DNA from: Pelagicoccus sp. SDUM812003
GTDB taxonomy: Bacteria; Verrucomicrobiota; Verrucomicrobiia; Opitutales; Opitutaceae
NCBI RefSeq assembly: GCF_031127815.1
Contig: NZ_JARXHY010000006.1
Span: 1 to 64,000, forward strand
DNA length: 64,000 nt
Direction of reading: 5' to 3'
Below are positions 44,988-53,714 of the stretch, one piece after another. Below the pieces are notes generated by a model. That model saw nothing but the letters and a program-made list of their open reading frames with translations, ran no database searches and was not told the origin of the DNA. The position numbers and the translations under genes are program-made. Every line of letters begins with the position of its first letter. Position 1 is the first letter of the stretch.

Positions 44988-45977
44988 GTGGCGAGACCCT
45001 TGCGATTCGAATACCCCGGAGCGATCTACCATGTGATCAACCGTGGAAACTATCGGTTCTGGATCTTCGAGGATGTGAAGACGCGGGATGCGTTCGAGAA
45101 ATGCCTCTTCGAGGCCTGCGAGCAGTTTGGCTGGGTATTGCATGCGTATTGCGTGATGAGCAACCACTACCATTTGGCCTTGGAGACTCTGGAGCCGAAT
45201 CTGAGCGCGGGGATGCGTTGGCTGCAGTCTACGTTCGCGATGCGCTACAATCGGTACCGCAAGGAGCACGGTCACTTATTTCAAGGGCGGTTTAAGAGTA
45301 TCGTGGTGGAGGATACGGATCGGTTGGCATGGCTGTGTCACTACATCCACCTAAACCCGGTGAGAGCTGGGATCGTGACGTTGGGGCGTTTGCAGACGTA
45401 TTCGAATAGCAGCTACGCTTGGCTGATGAAGGGCAAGCGCGGGCGGCCGAATTGCCTGCGGTTTTCGGACATGCTAGATTCTGTCGGTGGATTGAAGGAC
45501 GGTCCGGTGGGGCGAAGGAAGTATGCTGACTACTTAAAGTGGCTAGCGACGGATGAACCCAAGCGGAAAGAGATGTTGTTCGAACGGATGAGTCGTGGCT
45601 GGGCCATGGGCACCAAGGCGTTTAAGACAGCGTTGCTCGAAGATGGGAAGCGGGAGGTTGCTCGAAGAGTGATTGAAGGCAAGGCAGATGCGGAGGCTCG
45701 GGATTTGATATGGAGCGGCCGGTTGGAGGCTTGTTTGGCGATCGCTGGCAAGACGTTTAAGGATGCGGAGCGGGAGGCGAAGTCGATGGAGTGGAAGGTG
45801 GCGATCTGCGCGTACATGCGGGAGGCTTGGGGGTGCAAGGTCATTTGGTTGAGCGAGCGGCTCAACATGGGAGCGGCGGCGGGGGTGAGTCGTTGTTTGC
45901 GGCGATTGCGAGAAGGAGAGCTGAGGGAGGCGAGGCAGTTGCTTGAATGTCTCAAGAGGGAGTTAGGCAAGAGTTGA
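44988..45977 (+). CDS. REP-associated tyrosine transposase (RAYT, Y1_Tnp)
   Basis: A 329-residue Y1/HUH transposase. MARPLRFEYPGAIYHV opens the domain; the HUH pair is in NHYHLAL (H60, H62); YIHLNPVRAG is a family signature. The C-terminal part is helical with SERLNMGAAAGVSRCLRRL, probably DNA-binding. It starts at GTG. Two REP-like repeats precede it. A tail fragment of a second copy lies at 48.5 kb. It likely acts on REP sequences by single-strand cleavage and joining. It is complete and may be functional. Confidence 0.85.
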   Translation: MARPLRFEYPGAIYHVINRGNYRFWIFEDVKTRDAFEKCLFEACEQFGWVLHAYCVMSNHYHLALETLEPNLSAGMRWLQSTFAMRYNRYRKEHGHLFQGRFKSIVVEDTDRLAWLCHYIHLNPVRAGIVTLGRLQTYSNSSYAWLMKGKRGRPNCLRFSDMLDSVGGLKDGPVGRRKYADYLKWLATDEPKRKEMLFERMSRGWAMGTKAFKTALLEDGKREVARRVIEGKADAEARDLIWSGRLEACLAIAGKTFKDAEREAKSMEWKVAICAYMREAWGCKVIWLSERLNMGAAAGVSRCLRRLREGELREARQLLECLKRELGKS

Positions 45978-46000
45978 GTGTTTTTTGGGGGTATCCTGAT

Positions 46001-47812
46001 ATGAAATACGTATTTGCGACTCTCGTTTATTGTTGGATAGCGGTTTCGTCCTTGCGGGCGGGTGGACAGGTGCATGCCCATTTGCTGACAGAGGACGGGG
46101 CGCCCTTGATTGGATTCGATGCGAGAGGGGTTCCGATTCGTTGTGGCACGGGCGACGAAGAGTTGATTCAGGTGTTTGCGGAAGGGGAAGCTAGGTGGCA
46201 GCGGTGGGAAATCGTGCCTTCCGTTTTGCGAGCGAGTTCGCGAGATCCGTTTTACATCTTTGTTTTTCCCAACCGTGCGGTATCCAGTGTCAGATTGGTA
46301 TTGCCGACGTCGGACGTAGTGAAGCCTGAGAACTTGGATTTTCACGACGATGGTTTGAATGGAGATGAAGAGGCTGGGGATGGAGTGTATACGCTTGGAC
46401 CTTTTTATCTTCACGAAAACCAGTCAGAGATGACTTTTCATCCTACTGTGCTTTCACCTGGTTTTCTCCAAGTGATCGATACGGGTGGGAGTATCAGTAC
46501 CTTTGCCATCGAGCCAACGATTGGCGTTTTACCTGCAGATTTTGATGGGAACCCGGTGCATGTGCTCGGTGACGAGGCGCAAGTCACCCGTAATCTGTTA
46601 AACGTTAAGCGAGAGCGTTTGGGCTTTCAGGAAATGTTGAGAGGGTTCGCTGGCAGTGAGTCGTGGAATTATGTGAAGGAGGTGTACAAGTTCGTTCAGG
46701 ACGAGTACGACGAGATGTTTCTCATGTCGTCGGGGAAGCTGGAGTTGTATGCGGGTCGCGTGAATTGGAACCAAAATGGAGGCGTTCATTTTGGCGTTCA
46801 GAGTCAGGACATCTACGATGTGACCTACGACGAATCGAGACAGTGGGGCAGCAACGGGGTGCTGGAGTCGCTGAATGTTCTCGACTACCAGCAACGAGGG
46901 ATGAACCCGAATAATATGATGCATGAGTTTCTGCATCGCTGGGGGGCGTACCTATCATTGTCGTTGGGCTACAAGAATGACACAGGCCATTATAGTCCCT
47001 ATAGCGACGCAAATAGCCTGCTTGGGGGCTATGAATGGGTAGCCCAGGGTGACGGAAGCTTTGCGAGGAAGAATGGGAAGCAGGTGTATCGGGCGAGTCC
47101 GGTGGATCTGTTTAGCATGGGCTTGTTGCCTCTCGATGAGTTGCCGGATTTGCATCTTTCGAGGGAAATCGAGTTTGTTGGACGCGAGACGGTCCTGCAG
47201 GCGGGCGATATTGTGAAGACCATTGCTTCGGATGACATTCGAATCGCCCACGCGGAGCGAATGCCTGATTGGGAGAGCCCGAAGACTCACTTTAGAGTGC
47301 TGTTCGTTATCGAGAGTCGGGACCGTCTACTGACGGAGGAGGAGATGGCTTTTTATGCGGGGTTCGTAGGCGAGGCGATGCGTGAGCTTGAGGACGGGGA
47401 GCCCGACCCCGCAATGGGTGGGAGTTGGGCTCCAGTGACGCGTTTCTTTGGAGATCGAGTGACGTGGGATTCTCGAGTGAAGGTCAAAGAGAGCTTGTTT
47501 GCCTCGGGGCTGGATCATGACAGGGATGGATACGAGTCGAGACTGGAAGCAAGTCTTGGACTGGATCCGTTTGACGATGAATCTAAGCCGTGGATACGCG
47601 TGAAGGTGACTGGCGGAGGCGAGATGGTCGTCGAGGTATACCCCTACCAAGAGGACGGGTTGGTTGAGCTGCAGCGTTCGGAGAATCTGGTTGAATGGGT
47701 GTTGGTGGAGGGAGGTGAGATCGTGCAGGAGCATTTACGATATGAGGTGCCGGAGAACATCGCGGGTTTTTTTCGAACGCGGATCGATGTACCTGCGGTA
47801 GCTCAAGATTGA
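46001..47812 (+). CDS. Secreted HExxH zinc-metallopeptidase-like protein
   Basis: A 603-residue exported protein. I use the ATG at MKYVFATLV, which gives a signal peptide; the frame opens 54 bases earlier inside the transposase gene. The motif MHEFLHRWGAY (HEFLH, H308-H312) is the HExxH signature of zinc peptidases; the third ligand is not certain. C-terminal to it are a calcium loop (DHDRDGYESRLEASLG) and a last domain (VELQRSENLVEWVLV) like C-terminal domains of Verrucomicrobial secreted proteins. Substrate unknown. It starts 23 bases after the transposase gene. Confidence 0.6.
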   Translation: MKYVFATLVYCWIAVSSLRAGGQVHAHLLTEDGAPLIGFDARGVPIRCGTGDEELIQVFAEGEARWQRWEIVPSVLRASSRDPFYIFVFPNRAVSSVRLVLPTSDVVKPENLDFHDDGLNGDEEAGDGVYTLGPFYLHENQSEMTFHPTVLSPGFLQVIDTGGSISTFAIEPTIGVLPADFDGNPVHVLGDEAQVTRNLLNVKRERLGFQEMLRGFAGSESWNYVKEVYKFVQDEYDEMFLMSSGKLELYAGRVNWNQNGGVHFGVQSQDIYDVTYDESRQWGSNGVLESLNVLDYQQRGMNPNNMMHEFLHRWGAYLSLSLGYKNDTGHYSPYSDANSLLGGYEWVAQGDGSFARKNGKQVYRASPVDLFSMGLLPLDELPDLHLSREIEFVGRETVLQAGDIVKTIASDDIRIAHAERMPDWESPKTHFRVLFVIESRDRLLTEEEMAFYAGFVGEAMRELEDGEPDPAMGGSWAPVTRFFGDRVTWDSRVKVKESLFASGLDHDRDGYESRLEASLGLDPFDDESKPWIRVKVTGGGEMVVEVYPYQEDGLVELQRSENLVEWVLVEGGEIVQEHLRYEVPENIAGFFRTRIDVPAVAQD

Positions 47813-48258
47813 CACGGATGTGTGTGGGGCGGGGGCAGGAGCGTTGGGAGAAGCGATCCGAAACGGGGCAGGCCGTAGCGTTTTAGTTTCTTGATTTATC
47901 GTAAGCGTGTTGGGACGCGCCATGATTTAGCCCTATGATCTACGTCGTAGATTTCGTAGGTATTGAGGTTTTGACATCTACGATCGACGAGGATGCCATG
48001 CTTAAGGTTAGTGCCTTTAGCTGGGGTCGCATGCCCAAGGAAAACGTGATCTGGATCCAGAAGCGTCGCCGCGAGCGAGGCGAGTGCAGAGCTCAGGAAG
48101 GCCGTGCTGGCAAGTCTTCGATCTCGCTGTTGGAGGCGGTGGTAGAGCAACGGCCGGTATCCTCGCCCTGCGGCTGGAAAGTGTAGGAGAGACGCGGATA
48201 CAACTTGAATGCTCCGAGCAGATCCCAATGGCCGTCGCCTTGCCGCGACAACTAGGCG
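47813..48258. other. Decayed intergenic DNA
   Basis: About 450 bases with short frames on both strands but no intact gene. Some frames continue into the IS66 remnant, so this is probably degenerated insertion-sequence DNA. Nothing else is visible. Confidence 0.4.
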
Positions 48259-48366
48259 ATGCTAAGCTTTAGCGGGAGTTTGAGGGTGTTCATAGTTCCC
48301 GAGCCTTGCGATATGCGCAAGGGCTTCAACGGTCTCGAACCCTATAGCTGCATCAAGGAACTGCTG
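48259..48366 (+). pseudogene. IS66 TnpB (Orf2) fragment
   Basis: The frame encodes SGSLRVFIVPEPCDMRKGFNGL, the N-terminal signature of IS66-family TnpB (CDMRKGFDGL). After about 36 residues similarity is lost and the frame runs into unrelated sequence. Only a 5' fragment of the gene is present and no IS66 transposase (TnpC) follows. Confidence 0.65.
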
Positions 48367-48538
48367 CTGCGACCGCCCGAGTCGACCAACTGGCAGATCG
48401 CGCAGTTCACTCCCGCCGCCTTGGCGAAGGCGAAACTCGGCTTAATCGTAAGCTTCGTAGCTACGATACTTACGACGCTTACAGCTACGAACCGAAACGG
48501 TTCGTCAAGCAACACGACTTGGTGCTTGGCGACACGCT

Positions 48539-48652
48539 TACGAACGACTGAATATGGGAGCGGTCACGGGGGGTGAGCCGTTTTTAAAGCAGCTACGAGC
48601 TGGCGACCTTTCTCTTGAAAACGTTGCGGTTGGAGCTAAATTCTCAGCGTAG
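48539..48652 (+). pseudogene. C-terminal fragment of a second RAYT transposase
   Basis: The frame reads YERLNMGAVTGGEPFLKQLR and continues to an in-frame stop at 48650. It matches the tail of the intact transposase at 45 kb (SERLNMGAAAGVSRCLRRLR), including ERLNMGA and the LxxLRxGxL spacing. No upstream part of the gene is present, so this is a relic. Confidence 0.6.
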
Positions 48653-48818
48653 TTCAATTGCTTTTGATCCACCCTCGATGTTGCATAAACTTCGCATAAA
48701 TTGCGTAACAGCGTGCTAGATTTCGTAAAAGATTATCAATATTAGTAGGATTAATGGTTCGTAAGTTGTTGATAAAAGCGATGTTTAAGTGAATTTTCAG
48801 CTAAACCCGCCTAAAAAA

Positions 48819-48849
<31 letters not shown>

Positions 48850-48854
48850 AGAAT

Positions 48855-48877
48855 GGCCCCGTTCAGGGGCCTTTTTT
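48855..48877 (+). terminator. Terminator after ssrA 3' end
   Basis: A 6-bp G/C stem (GGCCCC with GGGGCC) around loop GTTCA, followed by six T, 5 bases after the CCA end. It is probably the original ssrA terminator of the chromosome. Confidence 0.8.
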
Positions 48878-49123
48878 GTCTCTAGTTCTGGTCGTCGCCC
48901 CTGCGGGGCGATGCCTCGCTGCGCTTGGGTGTCGTCGCAGGCTCCTCGGTGCCCGCCACCTTCACCTTTTGGGGTTCGGCTGTGGCTGCCGTTGCGGTTG
49001 GCTGTTTCGTGCGGATCGAATTTCGTCAAGCGTGCTGCGCAGGGCGTGGACTCTGGTAAAGGGGCGGGATGTAGATTGTCAAAACATGTTGATTGGCAGG
49101 GGAGTTTGGGCTTTAGTTTGGCA
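48878..49123. other. Space between ssrA terminator and mscS
   Basis: A frame open from 48911 reads through this stretch into mscS, but its residues (Pro/Cys/Arg-rich) have no family likeness and are probably untranslated leader. G/C-rich, consistent with the chromosome backbone. Confidence 0.4.
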
Positions 49124-50653
49124 ATGCCTTTTCTGCCTTTTGCCGTTCTGGATGCCCTGTTGGAGCATCCTGTGGTCCGCTATATCATGGAGTTCGCCGA
49201 GCGCGCGTGGGAAGCTTTCACGCAGTATTTCGTCGGCGAAGATCTTTTGATTCAGGTTGGAACGATCATCGGCTTGTTCGCTTTGGCCTACTTGCTTGCC
49301 ATGGCTTTGCGTCCTTTGTTGAGACGGACGCGCGATATGGCGGAAGGTCGAGCGGCTTGGGTGGCTGTATCGGCGGATTGGCTACATGTGAACTTGTTTC
49401 GTCTGCTGCTGGTTTTGCTGCTGTGGTCGGTGTCGATTTCGTTCGATAGCTATCATGCGAACTTGCCTGGCGGGGCGGAATCGGTGTCCGTTTCCAATGC
49501 CTCGGAGTCGGTCGTAGTGGAGATCGAGGACGAGGCCAGTGGGAAAAAGGGGCCGGGGCTTGTCGCCAAGCCAATCGATACGGGGGGCGGTTCGAAGAAC
49601 TACATCCTGCTGCGAGCCGTTGCGAGTGTCGCGACGCTTTTGCTGGTGTCGGGCGCGTTGCCGCGGGCCATTCGCGAGCAGACCTACTACAAGACGCTGT
49701 TCTTCGTGCTGGCGGTGGTGCTGATGCTCAATTTGCTGGGTGTCTGGGAGGCGATTCGCAATGGTTTGGATAGCTTGCAAATCCTGCCGATCGCTGAGGG
49801 CGACGATACCCGCGTCACGGTTCTCACTTTGGTGAAAGGGTTGGTTGTAGTGCTGATGCTGATACCGTTGACGTCGTGGGTGATGCGTTTGAGCGAGGGT
49901 CGAGTGCGTTCCGCTCAGAGCATGACGCCGGCGTTGCAGATGCTGGTGATCAAGGTGCTCAAGGCGCTGATCGTGGTGCTGGCCATTTTGTTTGGTATCA
50001 GCTCCATGGGGATAGATCTTTCGGCTCTAGCGATGTTTGGCGGGGCGATTGGCTTGGGCTTGGGCTTCGGTTTTCAGAAGGTGGTGTCCAACCTGATCAG
50101 TGGGGTTATTTTGTTGAGCGATCGTTCGATCAAGCCTGGCGATGTCATCGAGGTGGATGACACATATGGCTGGATCAACAAGCTGAGCGCTCGCTACGTG
50201 TCGGTGATCACGCGCGATGGAATGGAGCATCTGATTCCGAACGAGACCTTGATCACGGAGAAGGTCACGAATTGGTCGTTTAGCGATGACAAGGTGCGTG
50301 TGAAGGTGCCGTTTGGCGTGTCCTACAATTCCGATATTCACAAGGTGATGGATCTGGCGATCCAGGCAGGCAGGGCCTCGCCGCGCGTGATACAGGACAA
50401 GGAGCCGGTTTGCTGGCTTTTGGGCTTTGGCGACAGTTCGGTGGACTTTGAATTGAGGGTTTGGATACGGGATCCGGCGAACGGGTTGAACAACCTGCGC
50501 AGCGGCATTTACGTGTCTCTTTGGGACCTGTTCAAGGAGCACGGGATCGAGATCCCGTTTCCGCAACGTGATTTGCATGTGCGCGATTCCAAGCCGATTC
50601 CGGTGGTGGTGCGACGCGAGGAGTCGACCGAGAAGGGGGATGAGCTCGCTTAG
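49124..50653 (+). CDS. Small-conductance mechanosensitive channel, MscS family
   Basis: A 509-residue MscS-family channel. I start at the ATG of MPFLPFAVLDA; the frame is open 213 bases further up but that part looks noncoding. Several hydrophobic segments precede the pore helix, LAMFGGAIGLGLGFGFQKVVSN, with the Gly/Ala packing pattern of TM3. Then ISGVILLSDRSIKPGDVIEV and the beta domain with TRDGMEHLIPN follow. The N-terminal half adds extra transmembrane helices relative to E. coli MscS. It releases solutes on hypo-osmotic shock. First chromosomal gene right of the presumed island end. Confidence 0.88.
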   Translation: MPFLPFAVLDALLEHPVVRYIMEFAERAWEAFTQYFVGEDLLIQVGTIIGLFALAYLLAMALRPLLRRTRDMAEGRAAWVAVSADWLHVNLFRLLLVLLLWSVSISFDSYHANLPGGAESVSVSNASESVVVEIEDEASGKKGPGLVAKPIDTGGGSKNYILLRAVASVATLLLVSGALPRAIREQTYYKTLFFVLAVVLMLNLLGVWEAIRNGLDSLQILPIAEGDDTRVTVLTLVKGLVVVLMLIPLTSWVMRLSEGRVRSAQSMTPALQMLVIKVLKALIVVLAILFGISSMGIDLSALAMFGGAIGLGLGFGFQKVVSNLISGVILLSDRSIKPGDVIEVDDTYGWINKLSARYVSVITRDGMEHLIPNETLITEKVTNWSFSDDKVRVKVPFGVSYNSDIHKVMDLAIQAGRASPRVIQDKEPVCWLLGFGDSSVDFELRVWIRDPANGLNNLRSGIYVSLWDLFKEHGIEIPFPQRDLHVRDSKPIPVVVRREESTEKGDELA

Positions 50654-50720
50654 GGTTGAGGGTGTTCGAAAAGTGGCGCCGCGAGTAGACGGGCGCCGCC
50701 TGAGCGCGCACAGTTAGGGT

Positions 50721-51170
50721 ATGCGAACTGAGGACGAATTGCTTTTGGTCTGCTATGTCAGCAGCGCGTGCGAACAGGTGGACGAATCCATGTTGGACGA
50801 GCTGATGAAAGGTTCGCGCGAGCGCAACGAGCGTCGAGGGGTCACGGGCTTGCTGCTGTACAGCGATGGCTCGTTCATGCAGATCCTGGAAGGACCCCCT
50901 CGTTCCGTGATTTCACTGCTGCATCGGATCGAAGAGGACCCGAGGCACCGAAAGGTGCAGCGGCTTTTGCGACGCAGGACGAATGAGCGCTTTTTCGGAG
51001 ATTGGAGCATGGCCTGTCGACGGATGACGGAGGACGAGCGTCGAGGCATCGGCGCCTATGCGGGCTTGCTCGATCAGGCGGATCAAAGCGAGGAGGACCT
51101 GATCTATCGGGAGACCTTGCCGAGCTGGATCCAGCGGTTGGTACGCGAGTTTCAGCGCATCAATCGTTGA
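50721..51170 (+). CDS. BLUF-domain blue-light sensor protein
   Basis: A 149-residue protein made essentially of one BLUF domain. The flavin-site residues are present: Tyr in LLVCYVSSA, Asn in RERNERRGVTGLLLY, Gln in FMQILEGP and Trp in FGDWSMA. BLUF proteins bind FAD and change hydrogen bonding on blue light. No effector domain is attached, so it would act through a partner; the tail is helical. Stand-alone gene, 67 bases after mscS. Confidence 0.85.
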   Translation: MRTEDELLLVCYVSSACEQVDESMLDELMKGSRERNERRGVTGLLLYSDGSFMQILEGPPRSVISLLHRIEEDPRHRKVQRLLRRRTNERFFGDWSMACRRMTEDERRGIGAYAGLLDQADQSEEDLIYRETLPSWIQRLVREFQRINR

Positions 51171-51208
51171 TCCTAGGCTCGGGTTCGCCTTTCTCGGGGC
51201 GAAAGAAA

Positions 51209-51232
51209 AGCTCTCCCGGTTAGGGGAGAGCT
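51209..51232 (-). terminator. Terminator for mdh
   Basis: A 9-bp stem (AGCTCTCCC with GGGAGAGCT) around a short loop. On the minus strand it is followed by TTTTCTTTC, so it ends the mdh transcript 33 bases after the stop; it may also serve the BLUF gene on the other strand. Confidence 0.7.
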
Positions 51233-51264
51233 CTGATGGGGTATAAAATCTGCGTTCGCGAAGA

Positions 51265-52245
51265 CTAGAGGAGGTCGGAGACCATTGTCTTTTCTTCCTT
51301 CAGCTCGTTTTCGGTAGCGGCGACCTTCTCCTTGCTGAAGTCGTTGAGCTCGATGCCGTCCACGACGCTGAGCTTCTGTCCGTCGCTCTTGATCGGGTAG
51401 GAGAACATGAGGCCCTTTTCGATGCCGTACTGGCCGTCGGAGCAGATGGCCACGGAGAAGGAGTCGTCGGCAGCGGTAGGCGTGATGATGTTGCGCACGG
51501 TGTCGATGGCCGCGTTGGCGGCCGAGGCGGCTGAGGAAAGGCCGCGGGCCTTGATGATAGCGGCGCCGCGTTGCTGGACGGTTGGGATGAAGCTGTCCTT
51601 GTACCAGGCTTCGTCGGTGATGACGTCGGTAGCCGCTTTGCCGCCGATGGTCGCGTCGAAGTAGTTCGGATACATGGTCGATGAGTGGTTGCCCCAGATG
51701 GCGAGGTTTTTCACTTCGGTGGTGTCGACGCCGGCCTTGATCGCGAGCTGCGTTTTGGCTCGGTTTTCATCCAGCTTGGTCATGGCGAACCAGCGGTCCT
51801 TGGGGATGTCCGGGGCGTTGTTCATGGCGATGAGGCAATTGGTGTTGCACGGATTGCCGACCACGAGCGTGCGGATGTCGGACGCGGCGTTGTCCTGGAT
51901 GGCCTTGCCTTGGCTGGTGAAGATCTTGCCGTTGATGCCGAGCAGGTCCTTGCGCTCCATGCCTGCCTTGCGAGGGACGGATCCGACGAGCAGAGCCCAG
52001 CTGGCGTTGTTGAAGCCCTCGTTCAGATCGCAGGTCGGCACGATGCCCTTCAGGAGCGGGAATGCGCAGTCCTGGAGTTCCATCACCACACCCTCCAGGG
52101 CTTGCATGGCAGGCTCGATTTCGATGAGCCGTAGGACCACGGGCTGGTCCGGGCCGAGAAGCTGTCCTGACGCGATGCGCACGAGGAGCGAATATCCGAT
52201 TTGTCCGGCGGCGCCGGTAACTGCTACATGGACTGGGTTTTTCAT
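51265..52245 (-). CDS. mdh: Malate dehydrogenase
   Basis: A 326-residue NAD-dependent malate dehydrogenase of the type related to the cytosolic/actinobacterial enzymes (about 325-330 residues). NAD-binding [11 protein letters not shown] (11-21), substrate arginines near [21 protein letters not shown] and the catalytic histidine in [11 protein letters not shown] are all present. It interconverts malate and oxaloacetate in the TCA cycle. Single gene with its own terminator. Confidence 0.95.
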   Translation of the reverse strand: MKNPVHVAVTGAAGQIGYSLLVRIASGQLLGPDQPVVLRLIEIEPAMQALEGVVMELQDCAFPLLKGIVPTCDLNEGFNNASWALLVGSVPRKAGMERKDLLGINGKIFTSQGKAIQDNAASDIRTLVVGNPCNTNCLIAMNNAPDIPKDRWFAMTKLDENRAKTQLAIKAGVDTTEVKNLAIWGNHSSTMYPNYFDATIGGKAATDVITDEAWYKDSFIPTVQQRGAAIIKARGLSSAASAANAAIDTVRNIITPTAADDSFSVAICSDGQYGIEKGLMFSYPIKSDGQKLSVVDGIELNDFSKEKVAATENELKEEKTMVSDLL

Positions 52246-52355
52246 AGCGTGGTCAAACTACAAGGGCTTGTAATGAATGCGAATCAAATTAGAACGTTTT
52301 CTAATCATTAGCCGGCGTTTTGGAGCTATTAGCGATCTTTACGTCCGACCGCATC

Positions 52356-53429
52356 CTAGCGGGCGCTGAGATCCTGTCCCATGCGGGCGGAGAGTTTTTC
52401 GTAGGCCTCGAGGATGCTCGACTCGGTGGTTTGCCAATCGATGCAGCCGTCGGTGATGGAGACGCCGTATTGCAGCTGCTCTTTGGGGGCGGGGAAGCTT
52501 TGGTTGCCTGCCTTGAGGTTGCTTTCGATCATGACGCCGATGATGCTGTCGTTGCCCGCTTCGATCTGGCGCATGATTTCCTGAAGCACCTGGGGCTGGC
52601 GCTCCGGCTCCTTGTTGCTGTTGCCGTGGCTGCAGTCGATCATGACTGCGGGTGTGAGCTTGGCGCTTTTGAGGTCCTCCACGGTTTTGGCGACGCTTGC
52701 TTCGTCGTAGTTCGGTCCGCTGTTTCCGCCTCTGAGGACGACATGGCAGTTCGGGTTGCCTCGGGTGGTGATGGATGAGGCGATGCCTGCGGTATTTATG
52801 CCAAGAAAGGTTTGAGTGCCGCTGGCGGCCTTGATGGCGTTGACGGCCACGCCGACGGTGCCGTCCATGCCATTTTTGAAACCGAGCGGCATTGAGAGAC
52901 CGCTGGCCATCTGGCGATGCGTCTGGGACTCGGTGGTACGGGCTCCGATGGCAGCCCAAGAGACGAGGTCCGCAATGTACTGGGGGGTGATCGGGTCGAG
53001 CAGTTCGGTGGCGGTAGGCAGGCCGAGCTCCAGGACCTGTAGGAGAAACTGTCGGGCTACGCGCAGGCCTTTCTTGATGTTTTCGCTGCCGTCGAGGTCG
53101 GGGTCCATGATGAGCCCTTTCCAACCGAGGGAGGTGCGTGGCTTTTCGAAGTAGACGCGCATGACGAGGCATATGCGGTCCTTGACCCTTTCGCTCAGGG
53201 CGGCGAGGCGTTTCGCGTACTCCAGACCAGCCGCGGTGTCGTGGATCGAGCATGGGCCCACCACCACCAGCAAGCGCTTGTCGTCGCCGAAGATGATCTG
53301 GTGGATTTCCTCGCGTGACTTGGTCACGAAATCGGCCAGTTCGTCGGTCTTGTTGTACTCGTCGATGAGTTCTTGGGGAGTCGGGAGCGCGGAGGTGCGG
53401 ACGACGTTGATGTCGGAGGTGTTCTTCAC
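52356..53429 (-). CDS. aroG: 3-Deoxy-7-phosphoheptulonate synthase (DAHP synthase)
   Basis: A 357-residue class I DAHP synthase, close to the 350-residue E. coli AroF/G/H enzymes. GPCSIHD, VMRVYFEKPRTS, GARTTESQ, GFKNGMDGT and MIDCSHGNSNK carry the metal and substrate sites. It condenses phosphoenolpyruvate with erythrose 4-phosphate, the first step of the shikimate pathway. I choose the GTG at VKNTSD because the 37 residues in front (an Arg-rich run from a TTG) do not match the family. A hairpin with T-run lies in the leader. Whether it is aroF, aroG or aroH-type in feedback control cannot be told. Confidence 0.9.
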   Translation of the reverse strand: MKNTSDINVVRTSALPTPQELIDEYNKTDELADFVTKSREEIHQIIFGDDKRLLVVVGPCSIHDTAAGLEYAKRLAALSERVKDRICLVMRVYFEKPRTSLGWKGLIMDPDLDGSENIKKGLRVARQFLLQVLELGLPTATELLDPITPQYIADLVSWAAIGARTTESQTHRQMASGLSMPLGFKNGMDGTVGVAVNAIKAASGTQTFLGINTAGIASSITTRGNPNCHVVLRGGNSGPNYDEASVAKTVEDLKSAKLTPAVMIDCSHGNSNKEPERQPQVLQEIMRQIEAGNDSIIGVMIESNLKAGNQSFPAPKEQLQYGVSITDGCIDWQTTESSILEAYEKLSARMGQDLSAR

Positions 53430-53541
53430 CCGGCAATAGTTGGTAAACTGCGGCTCGAATTTCAAATGCGAATTCCGCTGGTTTTGCTCTAGGCGTCGCC
53501 GCCTGGCGGCTCCCCGAGTCCGACCGAGCGTTTCGGGCAAG

Positions 53542-53576
53542 AAAAAGGCGGATCGCCTACCCCTAAGCGATCCGCC
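53542..53576 (-). terminator. Hairpin with T-run in DAHP synthase leader (attenuator or terminator)
   Basis: A 10-bp stem (GGCGGATCGC with GCGATCCGCC) around a 10-base loop; on the minus strand it is followed by TTTTTC. It sits about 115 bases upstream of the aroG start. A minus-strand TTGACA is seen near 53660, so the hairpin may lie inside the leader mRNA and act as an attenuator; no aromatic-rich leader peptide is seen. Confidence 0.55.
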
Positions 53577-53714
53577 ATCTCGTTTTCTTAGTTACCCCAA
53601 AATCTCGCTAAGCGAGAAAGTGTTTGTTGTTGCGGCGAATAAGTGGTCGGATTTTTGCCCTTGTCAAATTCAATTTGGAAAAAAGATACGTTGTTATACG
53701 TAAGTTGTTGGTTT

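Noticed and set aside
52339-53436. Second long minus-strand frame over the DAHP synthase gene
   Set aside because: Arg/His/Pro-rich shadow in another frame of the same strand; the DAHP synthase frame has all family motifs.
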